Positions 1-10,265 are shown, numbered from the stretch's first letter. The stretch is 64,000 nucleotides of DNA from Pseudomonas sp. GM80 (GCF_000282515.1 NZ_AKJD01000063.1:106847-170846), one strand, 5' to 3'. The notes: generated by a model from the sequence alone, not told the origin. Translations and numbers: made by a program.

Positions 1-406
1 CGCGCACCACTTCCTTCGGCTTGTAAGCGCAATACCCCGGACGCGGCCCGATCTTCGGGTGATTGCGGCAGGTATCCGGGCGCTTGTCATAAATGGTGCA
101 TAGGCGGCTCTTACGATCCAGGTAGTAGCAATCGTTGTTGCTCATGCGCTGCAGGGTGAAGATGCCGGACTTCTGATTGAAGCGCTCGACCAGACCTTCC
201 TTTTGCAGACGCTTGGCGATGTTCTTCGGCGGGTCACCGAGTTCGAACTCGTCGACCACACCGATGCGCACCAGATCCTTGATCTTCACCTCAACCGGCA
301 GCGTGCAGCAGCTGGATATGCAAGAACCGCACATCGGGGCTGAATATTTTGCCCACGTATCGAGACGATCGATCTCGGCGGCGGCAATCAGGTTGGGCTT
401 CATCAT
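1..406 (-). CDS. YkgJ-family cysteine-cluster protein (3' end outside window)
   Basis: Reading the minus strand from 406 gives MMKPNLIAAAEIDRLDTW, then a cysteine-rich protein that is still open at base 1, so only the N-terminal ~135 residues are present. The clusters MCGSCISSCC, CYYLDRKSRLC and DTCRNHPK are typical of the YkgJ/UPF0153 putative Zn- or Fe-chelating domain. No biochemical role is established for the family. Translation may start at either of two adjacent ATGs (406 or 403), and neither has a strong ribosome-binding site. It is divergent from glgP. Confidence 0.85.
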   Translation of the reverse strand, partial: MMKPNLIAAAEIDRLDTWAKYSAPMCGSCISSCCTLPVEVKIKDLVRIGVVDEFELGDPPKNIAKRLQKEGLVERFNQKSGIFTLQRMSNNDCYYLDRKSRLCTIYDKRPDTCRNHPKIGPRPGYCAYKPKEVVR

Positions 407-666
407 CGGGAGTTACCAGGCGTGTGTGCATCAGGGCGCGCGATCATACCGGGACTGGTGGATTTTTGAACAACCTTTCGCCAGATTTTTTCTGCGTGCA
501 GGCACATTGCCGGACAATTCGGCACGGCCCCTGCATTCATTAGCTCATCCGCCAGGGTAATGCCGGGCCATCTCACAGTCTCAGGAAATACTGCCGAACC
601 AGAGCCTCGACCGTCGGTCAGACCGTCTAGGCTCAGACAATTCCCCGCTCGCTCGAGGTCCCATTG

Positions 667-3117
667 ATGACTCAAGAACCACTAGTTCGCGAAGCAGAGG
701 TGGCCGCATTCCGCGACGCCGTCCTGACCAAACTCACCTACGCGGTGGGCAAAGACCCCGATCACGCCTTCGACCATGACTGGTTCGAAGCCATCGCATT
801 GGCTGCGCGTGATCACATGGTCGAACACTGGATGGACCACACCCGGCAGATCTACCGCAAAGGCCAGAAACGGGTGTACTACCTCTCGCTGGAATTCCTC
901 ATCGGCCGTTTGCTCTACGACAGCCTGAGCAACCTCGGCCTGCTCGATGTCGCCCGTGAAGCGTTGACCGAACTCGGCGTTGATCTGGAACGCATCCGTT
1001 TGCTGGAGCCCGATGCGGCGCTCGGCAACGGCGGTCTCGGGCGTCTGGCGGCGTGCTTCATGGAAAGCATGTCGACCCTCGGCATCGCCGGCCACGGTTA
1101 CGGCATTCGTTATGAGCACGGCTTGTTCCGCCAGGCCATCGTCGATGGCTGGCAACAGGAGCAGACCGAGCACTGGCTGGATTTCGGTAACCCGTGGGAG
1201 TTTGAGCGGCCAGAGGTCGTCTACTCCATCGGCTTCGGCGGCAGCGTCGAAACGGTCACCGACGTTTCCGGCAAATCCAAACAAGTCTGGTCGCCGGCAG
1301 AAACCGTCCGCGCGATTGCCTACGACACGCCGGTGGTGGGCTGGCGCGGGGCGAGCGTCAACACCCTGCGCCTGTGGCGTGCCCGCGCCATGGAAGATTT
1401 GCACCTGGAGCGCTTCAACGCCGGTGACCACTTGGGCGCCGTCGCCGAAGTGGCGCGCGCCGAGAGTATCTCCCGCGTGCTTTACCCGGCGGACAGCACC
1501 GAAGCGGGGCAAGAGCTGCGCCTGCGTCAGGAATATTTCTTCGTCGCCGCCTCGCTGCAGGATCTGCTGCGTCGCCATCGCAACATGCACACCTCGGTGC
1601 TGACCCTCGGCGATCACGCGGCGATCCAGCTCAACGACACCCACCCTTCGATTGCCGTTGCCGAACTGATGCGCCAACTGGTCGATGTCTACGACGTGGC
1701 ATGGGACGCGGCGTGGCAAGTGACGGTCGACACGCTGTCGTACACCAACCACACGTTGTTGCCGGAAGCGCTGGAAACCTGGCCGGTGGGTCTGATGGAA
1801 CGCATGCTGCCACGGCACATGCAGATCATTTACCTGATCAACGCGCAGCACATCGATTCGCTGCGCGCCAAGGGCATTCACGATTTCGACGTGTTGCGCG
1901 CGGTGTCGCTGATCGAAGAGGACAACGGTCGCCGCGTGCGCATGGGCAACCTCGCGTTCCTCGGTTCGCACAGTGTCAACGGTGTGTCCGGGCTGCACAC
2001 GCAGCTGATGCGCAAAACCGTGTTTGCCGAACTGCACAAGCTCTACCCGGAGCGGATCAACAACAAAACCAACGGCATTACTTTCCGCCGCTGGCTGTAT
2101 CAGGCCAACTCGGAACTGACCTCGATGCTGGTCGATGCGCTCGGCCCGGATTTGTTGGATAACCCTGAAGAGCGCTTGCTCGATCTCGAACCGTTCGCCG
2201 AGAAACCCGCGTTCCGCAAAGCTTTCGCCGAGCAACGGCTGCACAGCAAAAAGGCGCTGGCCTATCTGATTCATGAACGCCTGGGCATCGCGGTCAACCC
2301 GGCAGCGATGTTCGACGTGCAGGTCAAACGGATCCACGAATACAAGCGCCAGTTGCTCAACCTGCTGCACACCGTGGCGCTGTATCAGGCGATTCGCGCC
2401 GAGCCGGAAGTCGACTGGGTGCCACGGGTGAAAATCTTTGCCGGTAAAGCGGCGGCGAGTTATCACCAGGCGAAACTGATCATCAAGCTGACCAACGATA
2501 TCGCGCGAGTGGTGAATAACGACCCGACTGTGCGCGGCTTGTTGAAGGTGGTGTTCCTGCCCAACTACAACGTCAGCCTGGCGGAGAGCATTATTCCGGC
2601 GGCGGACTTGTCCGAGCAGATCTCCACTGCCGGTTTCGAGGCCTCGGGCACCAGCAACATGAAGTTCGGCCTCAACGGCGCGCTGACCATCGGTACCCTC
2701 GACGGAGCCAACGTGGAAATGTGCGAGCGCATTGGTGCCGAGCATATGTTCATCTTCGGCCTCAGCGCGCAGCAGGTCGAGGCGCGTAAACAGAACCACG
2801 AGTTCAGCGCTTTGCCGGACATCGCCGCGTCGCATCGTTTGAACGATGTGCTGCAAGCGATCCGCAGTGGGGTGTTCTCGCCGGATGACACCTCGCGCTA
2901 CACCGGGTTGATCGATTCGCTGGTGGATTACGACCGCTTCCTGGTCTGCGCCGACTTCGACTCGTATTGGGAAGCGCAGAAACGCGTTGAAGCGCACTGG
3001 CATGACGCCAATAACTGGTGGCGTTCGGCGGTGCTGAATACTTCGCGGATGGGCTGGTTCTCGTCGGACCGGACGATTCGTGAGTACGCCACGGAGATCT
3101 GGAAAGCACTGGAGTAA
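667..3117 (+). CDS. glgP: Glycogen/alpha-glucan phosphorylase
   Basis: GT35 phosphorylase of 816 residues, the usual bacterial length. It releases glucose-1-phosphate from alpha-1,4-glucan with pyridoxal phosphate as cofactor. The PLP-lysine region EASGTSNMKFGLNGALT lies near residue 660, and the early GNGGLGRLAACF and later NKTNGITFRRW blocks match the family. I chose ATG 667 over the preceding in-frame TTG (664); GAGGTCC lies just upstream. It stands apart from other glycogen genes, so it is not part of a glg operon here. A palindromic repeat follows the stop codon. Confidence 0.96.
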   Translation: MTQEPLVREAEVAAFRDAVLTKLTYAVGKDPDHAFDHDWFEAIALAARDHMVEHWMDHTRQIYRKGQKRVYYLSLEFLIGRLLYDSLSNLGLLDVAREALTELGVDLERIRLLEPDAALGNGGLGRLAACFMESMSTLGIAGHGYGIRYEHGLFRQAIVDGWQQEQTEHWLDFGNPWEFERPEVVYSIGFGGSVETVTDVSGKSKQVWSPAETVRAIAYDTPVVGWRGASVNTLRLWRARAMEDLHLERFNAGDHLGAVAEVARAESISRVLYPADSTEAGQELRLRQEYFFVAASLQDLLRRHRNMHTSVLTLGDHAAIQLNDTHPSIAVAELMRQLVDVYDVAWDAAWQVTVDTLSYTNHTLLPEALETWPVGLMERMLPRHMQIIYLINAQHIDSLRAKGIHDFDVLRAVSLIEEDNGRRVRMGNLAFLGSHSVNGVSGLHTQLMRKTVFAELHKLYPERINNKTNGITFRRWLYQANSELTSMLVDALGPDLLDNPEERLLDLEPFAEKPAFRKAFAEQRLHSKKALAYLIHERLGIAVNPAAMFDVQVKRIHEYKRQLLNLLHTVALYQAIRAEPEVDWVPRVKIFAGKAAASYHQAKLIIKLTNDIARVVNNDPTVRGLLKVVFLPNYNVSLAESIIPAADLSEQISTAGFEASGTSNMKFGLNGALTIGTLDGANVEMCERIGAEHMFIFGLSAQQVEARKQNHEFSALPDIAASHRLNDVLQAIRSGVFSPDDTSRYTGLIDSLVDYDRFLVCADFDSYWEAQKRVEAHWHDANNWWRSAVLNTSRMGWFSSDRTIREYATEIWKALE

Positions 3118-3150
3118 CTTTCCACTCGGCTCGATATAATCGCGCGCCAG

Positions 3151-3216
3151 AAAAGATCGCAGCCTGCGGCAGCTCCTACAGGGTTATGTAGGAGCTGCCG
3201 CAGGCTGCGATCTTTT
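3151..3216. repeat. REP pair, family A
   Basis: Two inverted copies of the element AAAAGATCGCAGCCTGCGG..AGCTCCTACA, separated by about 6 bases, form a near-perfect hairpin between glgP and the DUF2339 gene. This is the commonest palindrome of the window (family A). The flanking T-run may also help terminate glgP transcription. Confidence 0.9.
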
Positions 3217-3272
3217 TGGGTCAGGCTGCGCTAATCTTCCCGGATTGGCCTTCGCGCTTAGGGATATCGACC

Positions 3273-6200
3273 ATGCAATGGATGTTCATGTTGATCGGGC
3301 TGGTGCTCGGCTGGCTGCTCGACGAGTCGCTCAGTGATGCGCTGTTGGGCGCGCTGCTGGGGCTGGCGATCGGGCAGACGATCCGCATCACGCGGCTCGG
3401 CTCACAAATGGCTGAGCAACAGCAGCAATATGAACAGCTGAAGGAGGCTCTGCAGGGTGTCGCCCAGCGTCTGTTTCTGCTCGAAGGCTCACCGTCGCAT
3501 GCGGTGCCACCGCCACCGCCAACGGTGGAACCTGTCGCCGAGCCTGTCGTAGACCCCGTCGGCATCGTCGAACCGGCCCCTGCGCCGGAGCTGGTCTGGG
3601 AGCTGCCGCCCGACCTCGAACCGATTGCTGCCGTGGCCAATCAGGCCAGCCAACCCTTGCCGGACGATGTCTGGCGCGCCGAACCGGCGCCGCGCGAACT
3701 GCAACAGCCTGCCGCACCCCGTGGCCCTAATCTCATCGAACGCGGCATCAGTGCTGCGCGTAACTGGCTGTTCGGCGGCAACACCGTGCTGCGCGTTGGC
3801 GTGGTGTTGCTGTTTTTCGGTCTGGCGTTCCTGCTGCGCTACGCCACTGAAGGCATGGTCGTGCCAATCGAGTTGCGTTATGCCGGCGTGGCGGCGGCTG
3901 CGCTGGGCCTGCTCGCACTCGGTTGGTGGCTGCGCAAACGCAACAGCAATTACGCCTTGATGCTGCAAGGCACCGGGATCGCGGTGTTGTACCTGACGGT
4001 GTTCGCGGCGATGCGTTTGCATCCGCTGCTCGATCCTTCCGCTGCGCTTGGTTTGTTGGTCGCGGTGACGGTGTTCTCGGCGATTCTGGCGATCACTCAG
4101 GATGCTTTGGGATTGGCAGCCGCAGCGGCATTGGGCGGATTCGCCGCACCAATCCTGACCTCGACCGGCGCCGGCAACCACGTCGCGCTGTTCAGTTATT
4201 TCGCGCTGCTCAACGCCGGCATTCTCACCATCGCCTGGTTCAAGGCCTGGCGCCTGCTCAACCTGATCGGCTTCGTCGGCACCTTCGGCATCGGTTTCGC
4301 CTGGGGCTTGCGCTCGTATACGCCAGAGCTGTTGTGGAGCACCGAGCCGTTCCTGATTCTGTTCTTCCTGATGTACCTGGCTATCGGCCTGTTGTTTGCC
4401 CGGCGCAAGTTGCTCGACATGCCGGATGCGCCGGCAGAGGGCGATCGCGAGGCGTTACTGCACTGGTCGGCGCGCAAGGGCGACTACGTCTACGGGACGA
4501 TGCTGTTCGGTCCGCCGATCATCGGTTTCGGTTTGCAGTTCGCACTGGTGCAGCATCTGGAATTTGCCGCTGCGTTCAGTGCGCTGGCACTCGGCATGAT
4601 CTACATGGCACTGGCCAAAGTGTTGATGGGTGGTCGCGCGGTGCTGCTGGGTGAAACCTGTCTGGCGCTCGGGGTGATTTTCGCCAGTCTGGCGATTCCG
4701 CTGGGGCTGGATGCACGCTGGACGTCGGCGGCGTGGGCGGTGGAAGGTTCGGGGATTTTCTGGCTCGGCCTGCGTCAGCATCGACCGTTCGCGCGGGCCT
4801 TTGCGTTGCTGCTGCAACTGGGCTCGGCGTTGGCATTCCTCAGCCAATTGCGCGTCGGCGAAAGCAGCTTGCTCGACGGTGCTCCGCTGGGCGCGTTGAT
4901 GCTCGGCATTGCGCTGCTATTCAGTTTCTATCAGCTGCGTAAGGCTGCCCCGGAACAGGCATCGCCTTGGGAGCGCCAAGGCCTGCCAGTGCTGGCGTGC
5001 CTGGGCCTGACGTTCCTCTATTTGCTGGCGCCGTTGTTCTTCTTCATCCAGGGCACGGCGATCAGCTGGGCGCTGGCCGGGTTGGCGACGTTGTTTGTCG
5101 GTCTGCGGATTCAGTCGCGGACGTTCCTGTTCACCGCGTTTGCCGTGCAGTTGTTGGGTGGCGCGTTGTTTCTGCTGCGTCTACAAGGTGCGGGGGAAGA
5201 TTCCGCCGCAGTGTTCAGCGCTGGCTGGAGCGGTTTGCTCAGTGCTTCGCTGATCGGTCTGGCGTTGATCGCCGGCATGCTGTTGGCCGCTCGCGATGAA
5301 ATGGTGCGCAGTGACGTGCGTCTGCTGCGCGGTCTGTCGGTGGTGCTGCTGGCCGGGTTGGCGCTGATCAATCTGGCGGTGTTGTTTGTGCTGCCGTGGC
5401 AAACGGCGAGTGCGGTGTGGGCGGCGAGTGGTTTGCTGATCATCTGGTTGAGCCTGTACCTCAAGCAGCGCGTGAGCTTTGTTTTCGGTCTGCTGTTGCA
5501 GGTGATTGGCGGCGCGGCGTTTTTACTGGCCGGTCCCGAGTTGCTTGGGCCGCTGTCCAGCGAAGGTCTGAAACCGTTGGCCCACGGCGGATTCTGGACG
5601 CCGCTGGTGTTGGGTCTGGCGGCAATGATCGGAGCGTGGCGCCTGCAGCTGGGCAATCACGCCTCGGCATTTGATGCGTTGAGTTTGCAGCGCTTGTCCG
5701 AAGTATTGCTGGTGTGGGGCGCCGGTTGGTGGACGCTGGCGTGGGTCAGTGAAGTGCTGCGGTTTGCCTCGCCGAATTTGCAAGGCACGTTGCTGCTTTT
5801 GGTTGCCGCCGTCAGCGTGGCGCTGTGGACGTTGCTGTCGCTGCGCTTGAAATGGCCAGCACTGGGTCTGCTGTGCACCTTGCTGATTCCGGCTGCGGCG
5901 CTGGTGCTGCTCGGGGCCTGGCATTCGCGTTATCACCCGGCGGCGGATTTCGGTTGGCTGGCGTGGGCGGCGGTATTCACCGTGCATTTCTTCAGTCTGC
6001 GACGCTTGGCGCCGATGTTGCCAGCGCGGGCCTTGAGTACGGCGCATGTGCTCGGCTGCTGGCTGCTGATCGGCGTACTGGCGTTGGAATTGCGCTACGG
6101 CCTGCTGCTGTTGTCCGAGCAATACAACGCCTGGCGCTGGCTGGGCTGGGCGATTCTGCCGAGCGTTTATCTGTTGCTGGCAGCGGCCCCGCGCTCTTGG

Positions 6201-6863
6201 CCGTGGCCGGTCGCAGCGTTTGCTCGCGAATACCGCTTGTACGCTGCTGCGCCGTTGGCGGTGCTGATGCTCGCGTGGTTCTGGTTGGCCAATGGCATCA
6301 GCGATGGCAACGCCGAACCGTTGCCGTATGTGCCGCTGCTTAACCCGCTGGAGTTGGGCCTGCTGTTCGCGTTGTTCGGCGATTACGTGTGGTCGCGCAG
6401 TGCGATTTCGCAATTGTCGATTCGTCAGGACTATGCCGATTACGCCACGCAACTGATCGCCGGGGTTTCGCTGTTCGCTTTCTGCACCGCGTTGGTCACT
6501 CGCGCCGCGCACCATTGGGCGGGGATTCCGTTCGAGCTGGATACGCTGCTCGCGTCGATGCTGGTGCAGGCCGGATTATCGATTGTCTGGACGCTGATGG
6601 CGCTCGGTTTGATGATCGGCGGGCATCTGCGCCATCGCCGCGAAGTGTGGCTGATTGGCGCAGCGCTGATTGCGCTGGTGGTGGCCAAACTGATTTTTGT
6701 CGAACTGAGCAACCGTGGCGGCCTTGCCCGGATCGTCTCGTTTATCGGCGTCGGCGTGTTGCTGCTGGTGGTCGGCTATTTCGCGCCGCTGCCACCCAAA
6801 CGCGTCGAGGCGGAACCGGCGGCGGACACACCGGCCGCAGACACCGAAGGAGTTTCATCTTGA
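3273..6863 (+). CDS. DUF2339 polytopic membrane protein
   Basis: A 1196-residue protein beginning MQWMFMLIGLVLGWLLDES. An N-terminal hydrophobic segment is followed by a glutamine-rich stretch (about residues 45-65) that could form a coiled coil, a Pro/Glu-rich linker to about residue 160, and then a long run of closely packed hydrophobic segments to the C-terminus, probably more than 25 membrane helices. This architecture is DUF2339, whose function is unknown. Its stop overlaps the TTG start of the DUF3999 gene, so the two are translationally coupled and probably act together in the envelope. Start ATG 3273 has TTAGGGAT upstream; the reading frame runs further upstream into the REP, which I discounted. 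Confidence 0.9.
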   Translation: MQWMFMLIGLVLGWLLDESLSDALLGALLGLAIGQTIRITRLGSQMAEQQQQYEQLKEALQGVAQRLFLLEGSPSHAVPPPPPTVEPVAEPVVDPVGIVEPAPAPELVWELPPDLEPIAAVANQASQPLPDDVWRAEPAPRELQQPAAPRGPNLIERGISAARNWLFGGNTVLRVGVVLLFFGLAFLLRYATEGMVVPIELRYAGVAAAALGLLALGWWLRKRNSNYALMLQGTGIAVLYLTVFAAMRLHPLLDPSAALGLLVAVTVFSAILAITQDALGLAAAAALGGFAAPILTSTGAGNHVALFSYFALLNAGILTIAWFKAWRLLNLIGFVGTFGIGFAWGLRSYTPELLWSTEPFLILFFLMYLAIGLLFARRKLLDMPDAPAEGDREALLHWSARKGDYVYGTMLFGPPIIGFGLQFALVQHLEFAAAFSALALGMIYMALAKVLMGGRAVLLGETCLALGVIFASLAIPLGLDARWTSAAWAVEGSGIFWLGLRQHRPFARAFALLLQLGSALAFLSQLRVGESSLLDGAPLGALMLGIALLFSFYQLRKAAPEQASPWERQGLPVLACLGLTFLYLLAPLFFFIQGTAISWALAGLATLFVGLRIQSRTFLFTAFAVQLLGGALFLLRLQGAGEDSAAVFSAGWSGLLSASLIGLALIAGMLLAARDEMVRSDVRLLRGLSVVLLAGLALINLAVLFVLPWQTASAVWAASGLLIIWLSLYLKQRVSFVFGLLLQVIGGAAFLLAGPELLGPLSSEGLKPLAHGGFWTPLVLGLAAMIGAWRLQLGNHASAFDALSLQRLSEVLLVWGAGWWTLAWVSEVLRFASPNLQGTLLLLVAAVSVALWTLLSLRLKWPALGLLCTLLIPAAALVLLGAWHSRYHPAADFGWLAWAAVFTVHFFSLRRLAPMLPARALSTAHVLGCWLLIGVLALELRYGLLLLSEQYNAWRWLGWAILPSVYLLLAAAPRSWPWPVAAFAREYRLYAAAPLAVLMLAWFWLANGISDGNAEPLPYVPLLNPLELGLLFALFGDYVWSRSAISQLSIRQDYADYATQLIAGVSLFAFCTALVTRAAHHWAGIPFELDTLLASMLVQAGLSIVWTLMALGLMIGGHLRHRREVWLIGAALIALVVAKLIFVELSNRGGLARIVSFIGVGVLLLVVGYFAPLPPKRVEAEPAADTPAADTEGVSS

Positions 6864-8224
6864 GTCGCATGCGAAATCTGGGTTGGTTGGTGTTGGGCGT
6901 GGTGATGGTGGCCGGCGCCCAGGAAAAGCCGGCGGACTTCGCCACGCAGGTGCCGCTGGCGGTCAGCGGCAACGGCCCGTGGTATCGCCTCGAACTGCCG
7001 CTGAGCGTGCAATTGCAGGCACGCCAGACCGATCTCAGCGACCTGCGCGTGTTCAACGCCGCCGGTGAACCACAGGCTTACGCCTTGGCGCGCGAGTCGG
7101 CGCAGACCCGCGACGACGGTAAGTTGCACGAGGTGAAATGGTTCCCGCTGTACACCGCCGCTGACGCCAGCGAACGCGCGCCGAACGTGCGCGTGCAATC
7201 GACCACCAACGGCACGCTGGTCGAAGTGCAACCGTCCAGCCAGTTGGAGGCGGGTGAAGAAGTGCTGCGCGGCTGGCTGCTCGATGCCAGCGCGATCAAG
7301 GCGCCGTTGCAGCAATTGATCCTCGACTGGACCAGCGAACGCGACGGCTTTCAGCGTTTCAGCATCGAAGCCAGCGACGACTTGCAGCACTGGCAGCCGT
7401 GGGGCGAAGGGCAGGTGGCGCGGCTGACCTTTTCCGATGAGCGCATCGAGCAGCACGAAGTGACGTTGCCGGGGCAATCGGCGCGTTATGTGCGGTTGCT
7501 GTGGGAGTCGCCGAATTCGGCACCGATCCTGACAGCGGCACAGCTGAAAAGCAGTGATCCACGCGATCTACCGCTGCCATTGGTCTGGTCGCAGGCATTG
7601 GCCGGCAGCAGCACCAAGGCCGGGGAATACACCTGGCAGTTGCCGATGGGGCTGAACGTTGAGCGTGTGCAGGTGGAACTGAAGCAGCCAAACAGTCTGG
7701 CGCCGGTGATATTGGCGGGGCGACGTGAAAGCAGTCTGCCGTGGCAGGAACTGAGCAACGGCTTGCTCTATCGCCTGACGCAGAACGGCCAGGACGTGGT
7801 GCAGAACGAATTGCAGCTCTACGGGCAGACCGTGCAGCAGTTGAAGCTGACGGTCGATGAACGCGGCGGTGGTCTGGGCGCGCAGGCGCCGAGCGTGAAA
7901 TATGCGGTGCGCGCAACGCAGGTGATTTTCCTCGCGCGGGGCGAGGGGCCGTACAGTCTGGCGTTGGGCAATGCGACGGTGAAGACAGCGAATCTGCCGT
8001 TGGCGACGCTGATTCCGGATTTCAAGCCGCAGAAGCTGGCGTCGTTGGGCAAGGCGTCGGTGCAGGGTGAAGCGGTTGGTACGCAGACATCGACGGCGAC
8101 CACAGCGGCGGTGGCGCAGACCAATTGGAAGAAGATCGGGCTGTGGGCAGTGTTGTTGTTGAGTGTGGTGTTTTTGGGGGCTATGGCGTTTAGCTTGTTG
8201 CGCAAGCCTCCAACCAACACCTGA
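6860..8224 (+). CDS. DUF3999 envelope protein
   Basis: A 454-residue protein with an N-terminal signal peptide (about residues 1-22, ending VMVAGAQ), a long beta-rich periplasmic region and one C-terminal membrane helix (IGLWAVLLLSVVFLGAMAF) followed by a short basic tail. It matches DUF3999, function unknown. I chose TTG 6860 because GAAGGAG lies 8 bases before it and TTG overlaps the upstream TGA; the next ATG (6869) is too far from that site. The topology suggests a periplasmic partner anchored beside the DUF2339 protein. Confidence 0.85.
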   Translation: MSRMRNLGWLVLGVVMVAGAQEKPADFATQVPLAVSGNGPWYRLELPLSVQLQARQTDLSDLRVFNAAGEPQAYALARESAQTRDDGKLHEVKWFPLYTAADASERAPNVRVQSTTNGTLVEVQPSSQLEAGEEVLRGWLLDASAIKAPLQQLILDWTSERDGFQRFSIEASDDLQHWQPWGEGQVARLTFSDERIEQHEVTLPGQSARYVRLLWESPNSAPILTAAQLKSSDPRDLPLPLVWSQALAGSSTKAGEYTWQLPMGLNVERVQVELKQPNSLAPVILAGRRESSLPWQELSNGLLYRLTQNGQDVVQNELQLYGQTVQQLKLTVDERGGGLGAQAPSVKYAVRATQVIFLARGEGPYSLALGNATVKTANLPLATLIPDFKPQKLASLGKASVQGEAVGTQTSTATTAAVAQTNWKKIGLWAVLLLSVVFLGAMAFSLLRKPPTNT

Positions 8225-8246
8225 GAATGGCTGGCGCTGCGCGCCA

Positions 8247-8336
8247 ATCGCTGGCAAGCCAGCTCCCACAGGTTATTTGGTGTACACAAAATAGATGAAC
8301 GACCGAAGTCTTTGTGGGAGCTGGCTTGCCAGCGAT
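8247..8336. repeat. REP pair, family B; only clear feature of the 8225-8563 gap
   Basis: Two inverted copies of ATCGCTGGCAAGCCAGCTCC (family B) are separated by about 40 bases. They sit in the 339-base gap between the DUF3999 gene and fbp. The rest of the gap, from 8337 to 8563, must contain the fbp promoter, but I could not identify convincing -35 and -10 boxes. Confidence 0.9.
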
Positions 8337-8563
8337 GACGGCCGATCAATCAACAAAAATCCTCAAACCGCCGCTATCACTCAACCACCATCCGTCCCGA
8401 ACCGGTCTACGCTAAACCCGCTACCTGAACTCTCCACCGACAATCACGTCTCATGCAGGCAATTACACCCCAACGCACGTTACCGGGCGTCTTCGCTCGC
8501 TACGTTTTCAGACTCCCTGTAAACTGCGCGGGTTTTTAGCCCCCCATTCCACCGGAGCCGTCC

Positions 8564-9574
8564 ATGTCCCGCGTTACCCTGAGTCGCTATTTGATTGAGC
8601 AGACCCGCAGCAATAACACTCCTGCCGATCTGCGTTTCCTGATCGAAGTGGTGGCGCGTGCCTGCAAGGAGATCAACCACGCCGTGTCCAAAGGCGCCCT
8701 GGGTGGTGTTCTGGGCAGCATGGGCACCGAAAACGTGCAAGGCGAAGTGCAGAAGAAGCTCGACGTGATCTCCAACGAGATCCTGCTCGAAGCCAACGAA
8801 TGGGGCGGTCACCTGGCCGGCATGGCGTCCGAAGAAATGGACAATGCCTACCAGATCCCGGGCAAATACCCGAAAGGCGCGTACCTGCTGGTATTCGACC
8901 CACTGGACGGTTCGTCGAACATCGACATCAACGCTCCGGTCGGCACCATCTTCTCGGTACTGCGTTGCCCGAACGAATACCTGAGCCAGAACGAGCCGCT
9001 GAACGAGAAAGCGTTCCTGCAGCCAGGCACCCAGCAAGTAGCCGCCGGTTACGCGATCTACGGCCCGCAAACCATGCTGATCCTGACCTTGGGCGACGGC
9101 GTCAAAGGTTTCACCCTGGACCGTGAAATGGGCAGCTTCGTGCTGACCCACGAAAACATCACCATTCCTGAATCGACCCAGGAATTCGCCATCAACATGT
9201 CCAACCAGCGTCACTGGGAAGCCCCGGTACAGCGCTACGTCGGCGAGTTGCTGGCCGGTGAAGAAGGTCCGCTGAAAAAGAACTACAACATGCGTTGGGT
9301 CGCGGCGATGGTTGCCGACGTACACCGCATCCTGACCCGTGGCGGTCTGTTCATGTACCCGCGCGACAGCCGTGAGCCATCCAAGCCAGGCAAACTGCGT
9401 CTGATGTACGAAGCCAACCCGATGTCGTTCCTCGTGGAACAGGCGGGCGGCGCGTCCACCGACGGTCATCAGCGCATTCTCGACATCCAGCCGGAAGGCC
9501 TGCACCAGCGCGTAGCGGTGTTCCTCGGCTCGAAAGAAGAAGTCGCACGCGCGACGGCCTACCACAAGGAATAA
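8564..9574 (+). CDS. fbp: Fructose-1,6-bisphosphatase, class I
   Basis: A 336-residue enzyme of gluconeogenesis that hydrolyses fructose-1,6-bisphosphate to fructose-6-phosphate in the cytoplasm. The metal and phosphate-binding motif [13 protein letters not shown] is near residue 112, and [14 protein letters not shown] near residue 285 fits class I enzymes. Length is normal. Pseudomonads lack phosphofructokinase and rely on this step to make hexose from organic acids, which suits the histidine- and PHA-oriented neighbourhood. The start has CCGGAGCC upstream. The DUF924 gene follows after 3 bases. Confidence 0.97.
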   Translation: MSRVTLSRYLIEQTRSNNTPADLRFLIEVVARACKEINHAVSKGALGGVLGSMGTENVQGEVQKKLDVISNEILLEANEWGGHLAGMASEEMDNAYQIPGKYPKGAYLLVFDPLDGSSNIDINAPVGTIFSVLRCPNEYLSQNEPLNEKAFLQPGTQQVAAGYAIYGPQTMLILTLGDGVKGFTLDREMGSFVLTHENITIPESTQEFAINMSNQRHWEAPVQRYVGELLAGEEGPLKKNYNMRWVAAMVADVHRILTRGGLFMYPRDSREPSKPGKLRLMYEANPMSFLVEQAGGASTDGHQRILDIQPEGLHQRVAVFLGSKEEVARATAYHKE

Positions 9575-9577
9575 ACC

Positions 9578-10180
9578 ATGACCGCGCCCTGGCAGCCGTT
9601 GCTCGATTGGTGGTTCGGACATGCCGAATCACCGGACGAGATATCGGCTGACAAGGGCAAGTTGTGGTTCGGTAAGCGAGACAGCCAAGACCTCGAAGCG
9701 CAGACGCGTTTCGGGGTCTTTGTCGATCAGGCCCTGGCCGGCGAATTGACCGAGTGGACGCAACGTCCCGAAGGTTGGCTGGCGCTGGTGTTACTGCTCG
9801 ATCAACTGCCGCGAATGATCTATCGCGACACCCCCAAAGCATTTTCCGGTGATCTGCGCGCGCAGAAACTCGTCGCCCAAGGCATTGCCGCAGATTTTGA
9901 TCGGCAGTTGAAACCGATCCAGCGAGTGTTCATTTATCTGGTGTTCGAACACTGCGAAAACCTCGCGGTGCAGAATGAGGCGGTTTCCCGGTTTATCGAA
10001 CTGGTGGCTGAACAGCCGGAAGCGCAGCGGGCGGTGTTTGCCGATAATCTGGATTATGCCGAGCGGCATCAGAAAGTGATTGCGCGGTTTGGCCGGTTTC
10101 CGCATCGCAATGCGGTGTTGGGGCGGGAGTCTACGGCGGAGGAGTTGGTGTTTCTTTCCGAACCGGGTTCGCGGTTCTGA
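9578..10180 (+). CDS. DUF924 family protein
   Basis: A 200-residue soluble protein that looks all-helical. MTAPWQPLLDWWFGHAE at the start, LVLLLDQLPRMIYRDTPKAF near residue 75 and the later FEHCEN and RHQKVIARFGRFPHRN motifs identify DUF924, a TPR-like fold of unknown function. It lies 3 bases after fbp and is very probably co-transcribed with it. No catalytic motif is recognised. Confidence 0.88.
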   Translation: MTAPWQPLLDWWFGHAESPDEISADKGKLWFGKRDSQDLEAQTRFGVFVDQALAGELTEWTQRPEGWLALVLLLDQLPRMIYRDTPKAFSGDLRAQKLVAQGIAADFDRQLKPIQRVFIYLVFEHCENLAVQNEAVSRFIELVAEQPEAQRAVFADNLDYAERHQKVIARFGRFPHRNAVLGRESTAEELVFLSEPGSRF

Positions 10181-10184
10181 TCCC

Positions 10185-10264
10185 AAAAAAGATCGCAGCC
10201 TACGGCAGCTCCTACAGTGAACTCGATCTATGTAGGAGCTGCCGCAGGCTGCGATCTTTTGATC
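10185..10264. repeat. REP pair, family A
   Basis: Two inverted family A copies separated by about 16 bases fill the space between the convergent ends of the DUF924 gene and the chemoreceptor gene. One arm carries a single change (CCTACGG for CCTGCGG). Confidence 0.9.
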
Positions 10265-10265
10265 C

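Noticed and set aside
682..3003. 773-codon open frame antisense to glgP
   Set aside because: It mirrors the GC-rich codon pattern of glgP, shows no recognisable domain and is rich in Arg, Gln and His, as shadow frames are.
3134..3139. Perfect TATAAT between glgP and the DUF2339 gene
   Set aside because: No acceptable -35 box lies 16-18 bases upstream and a REP hairpin immediately follows; not called as a promoter.
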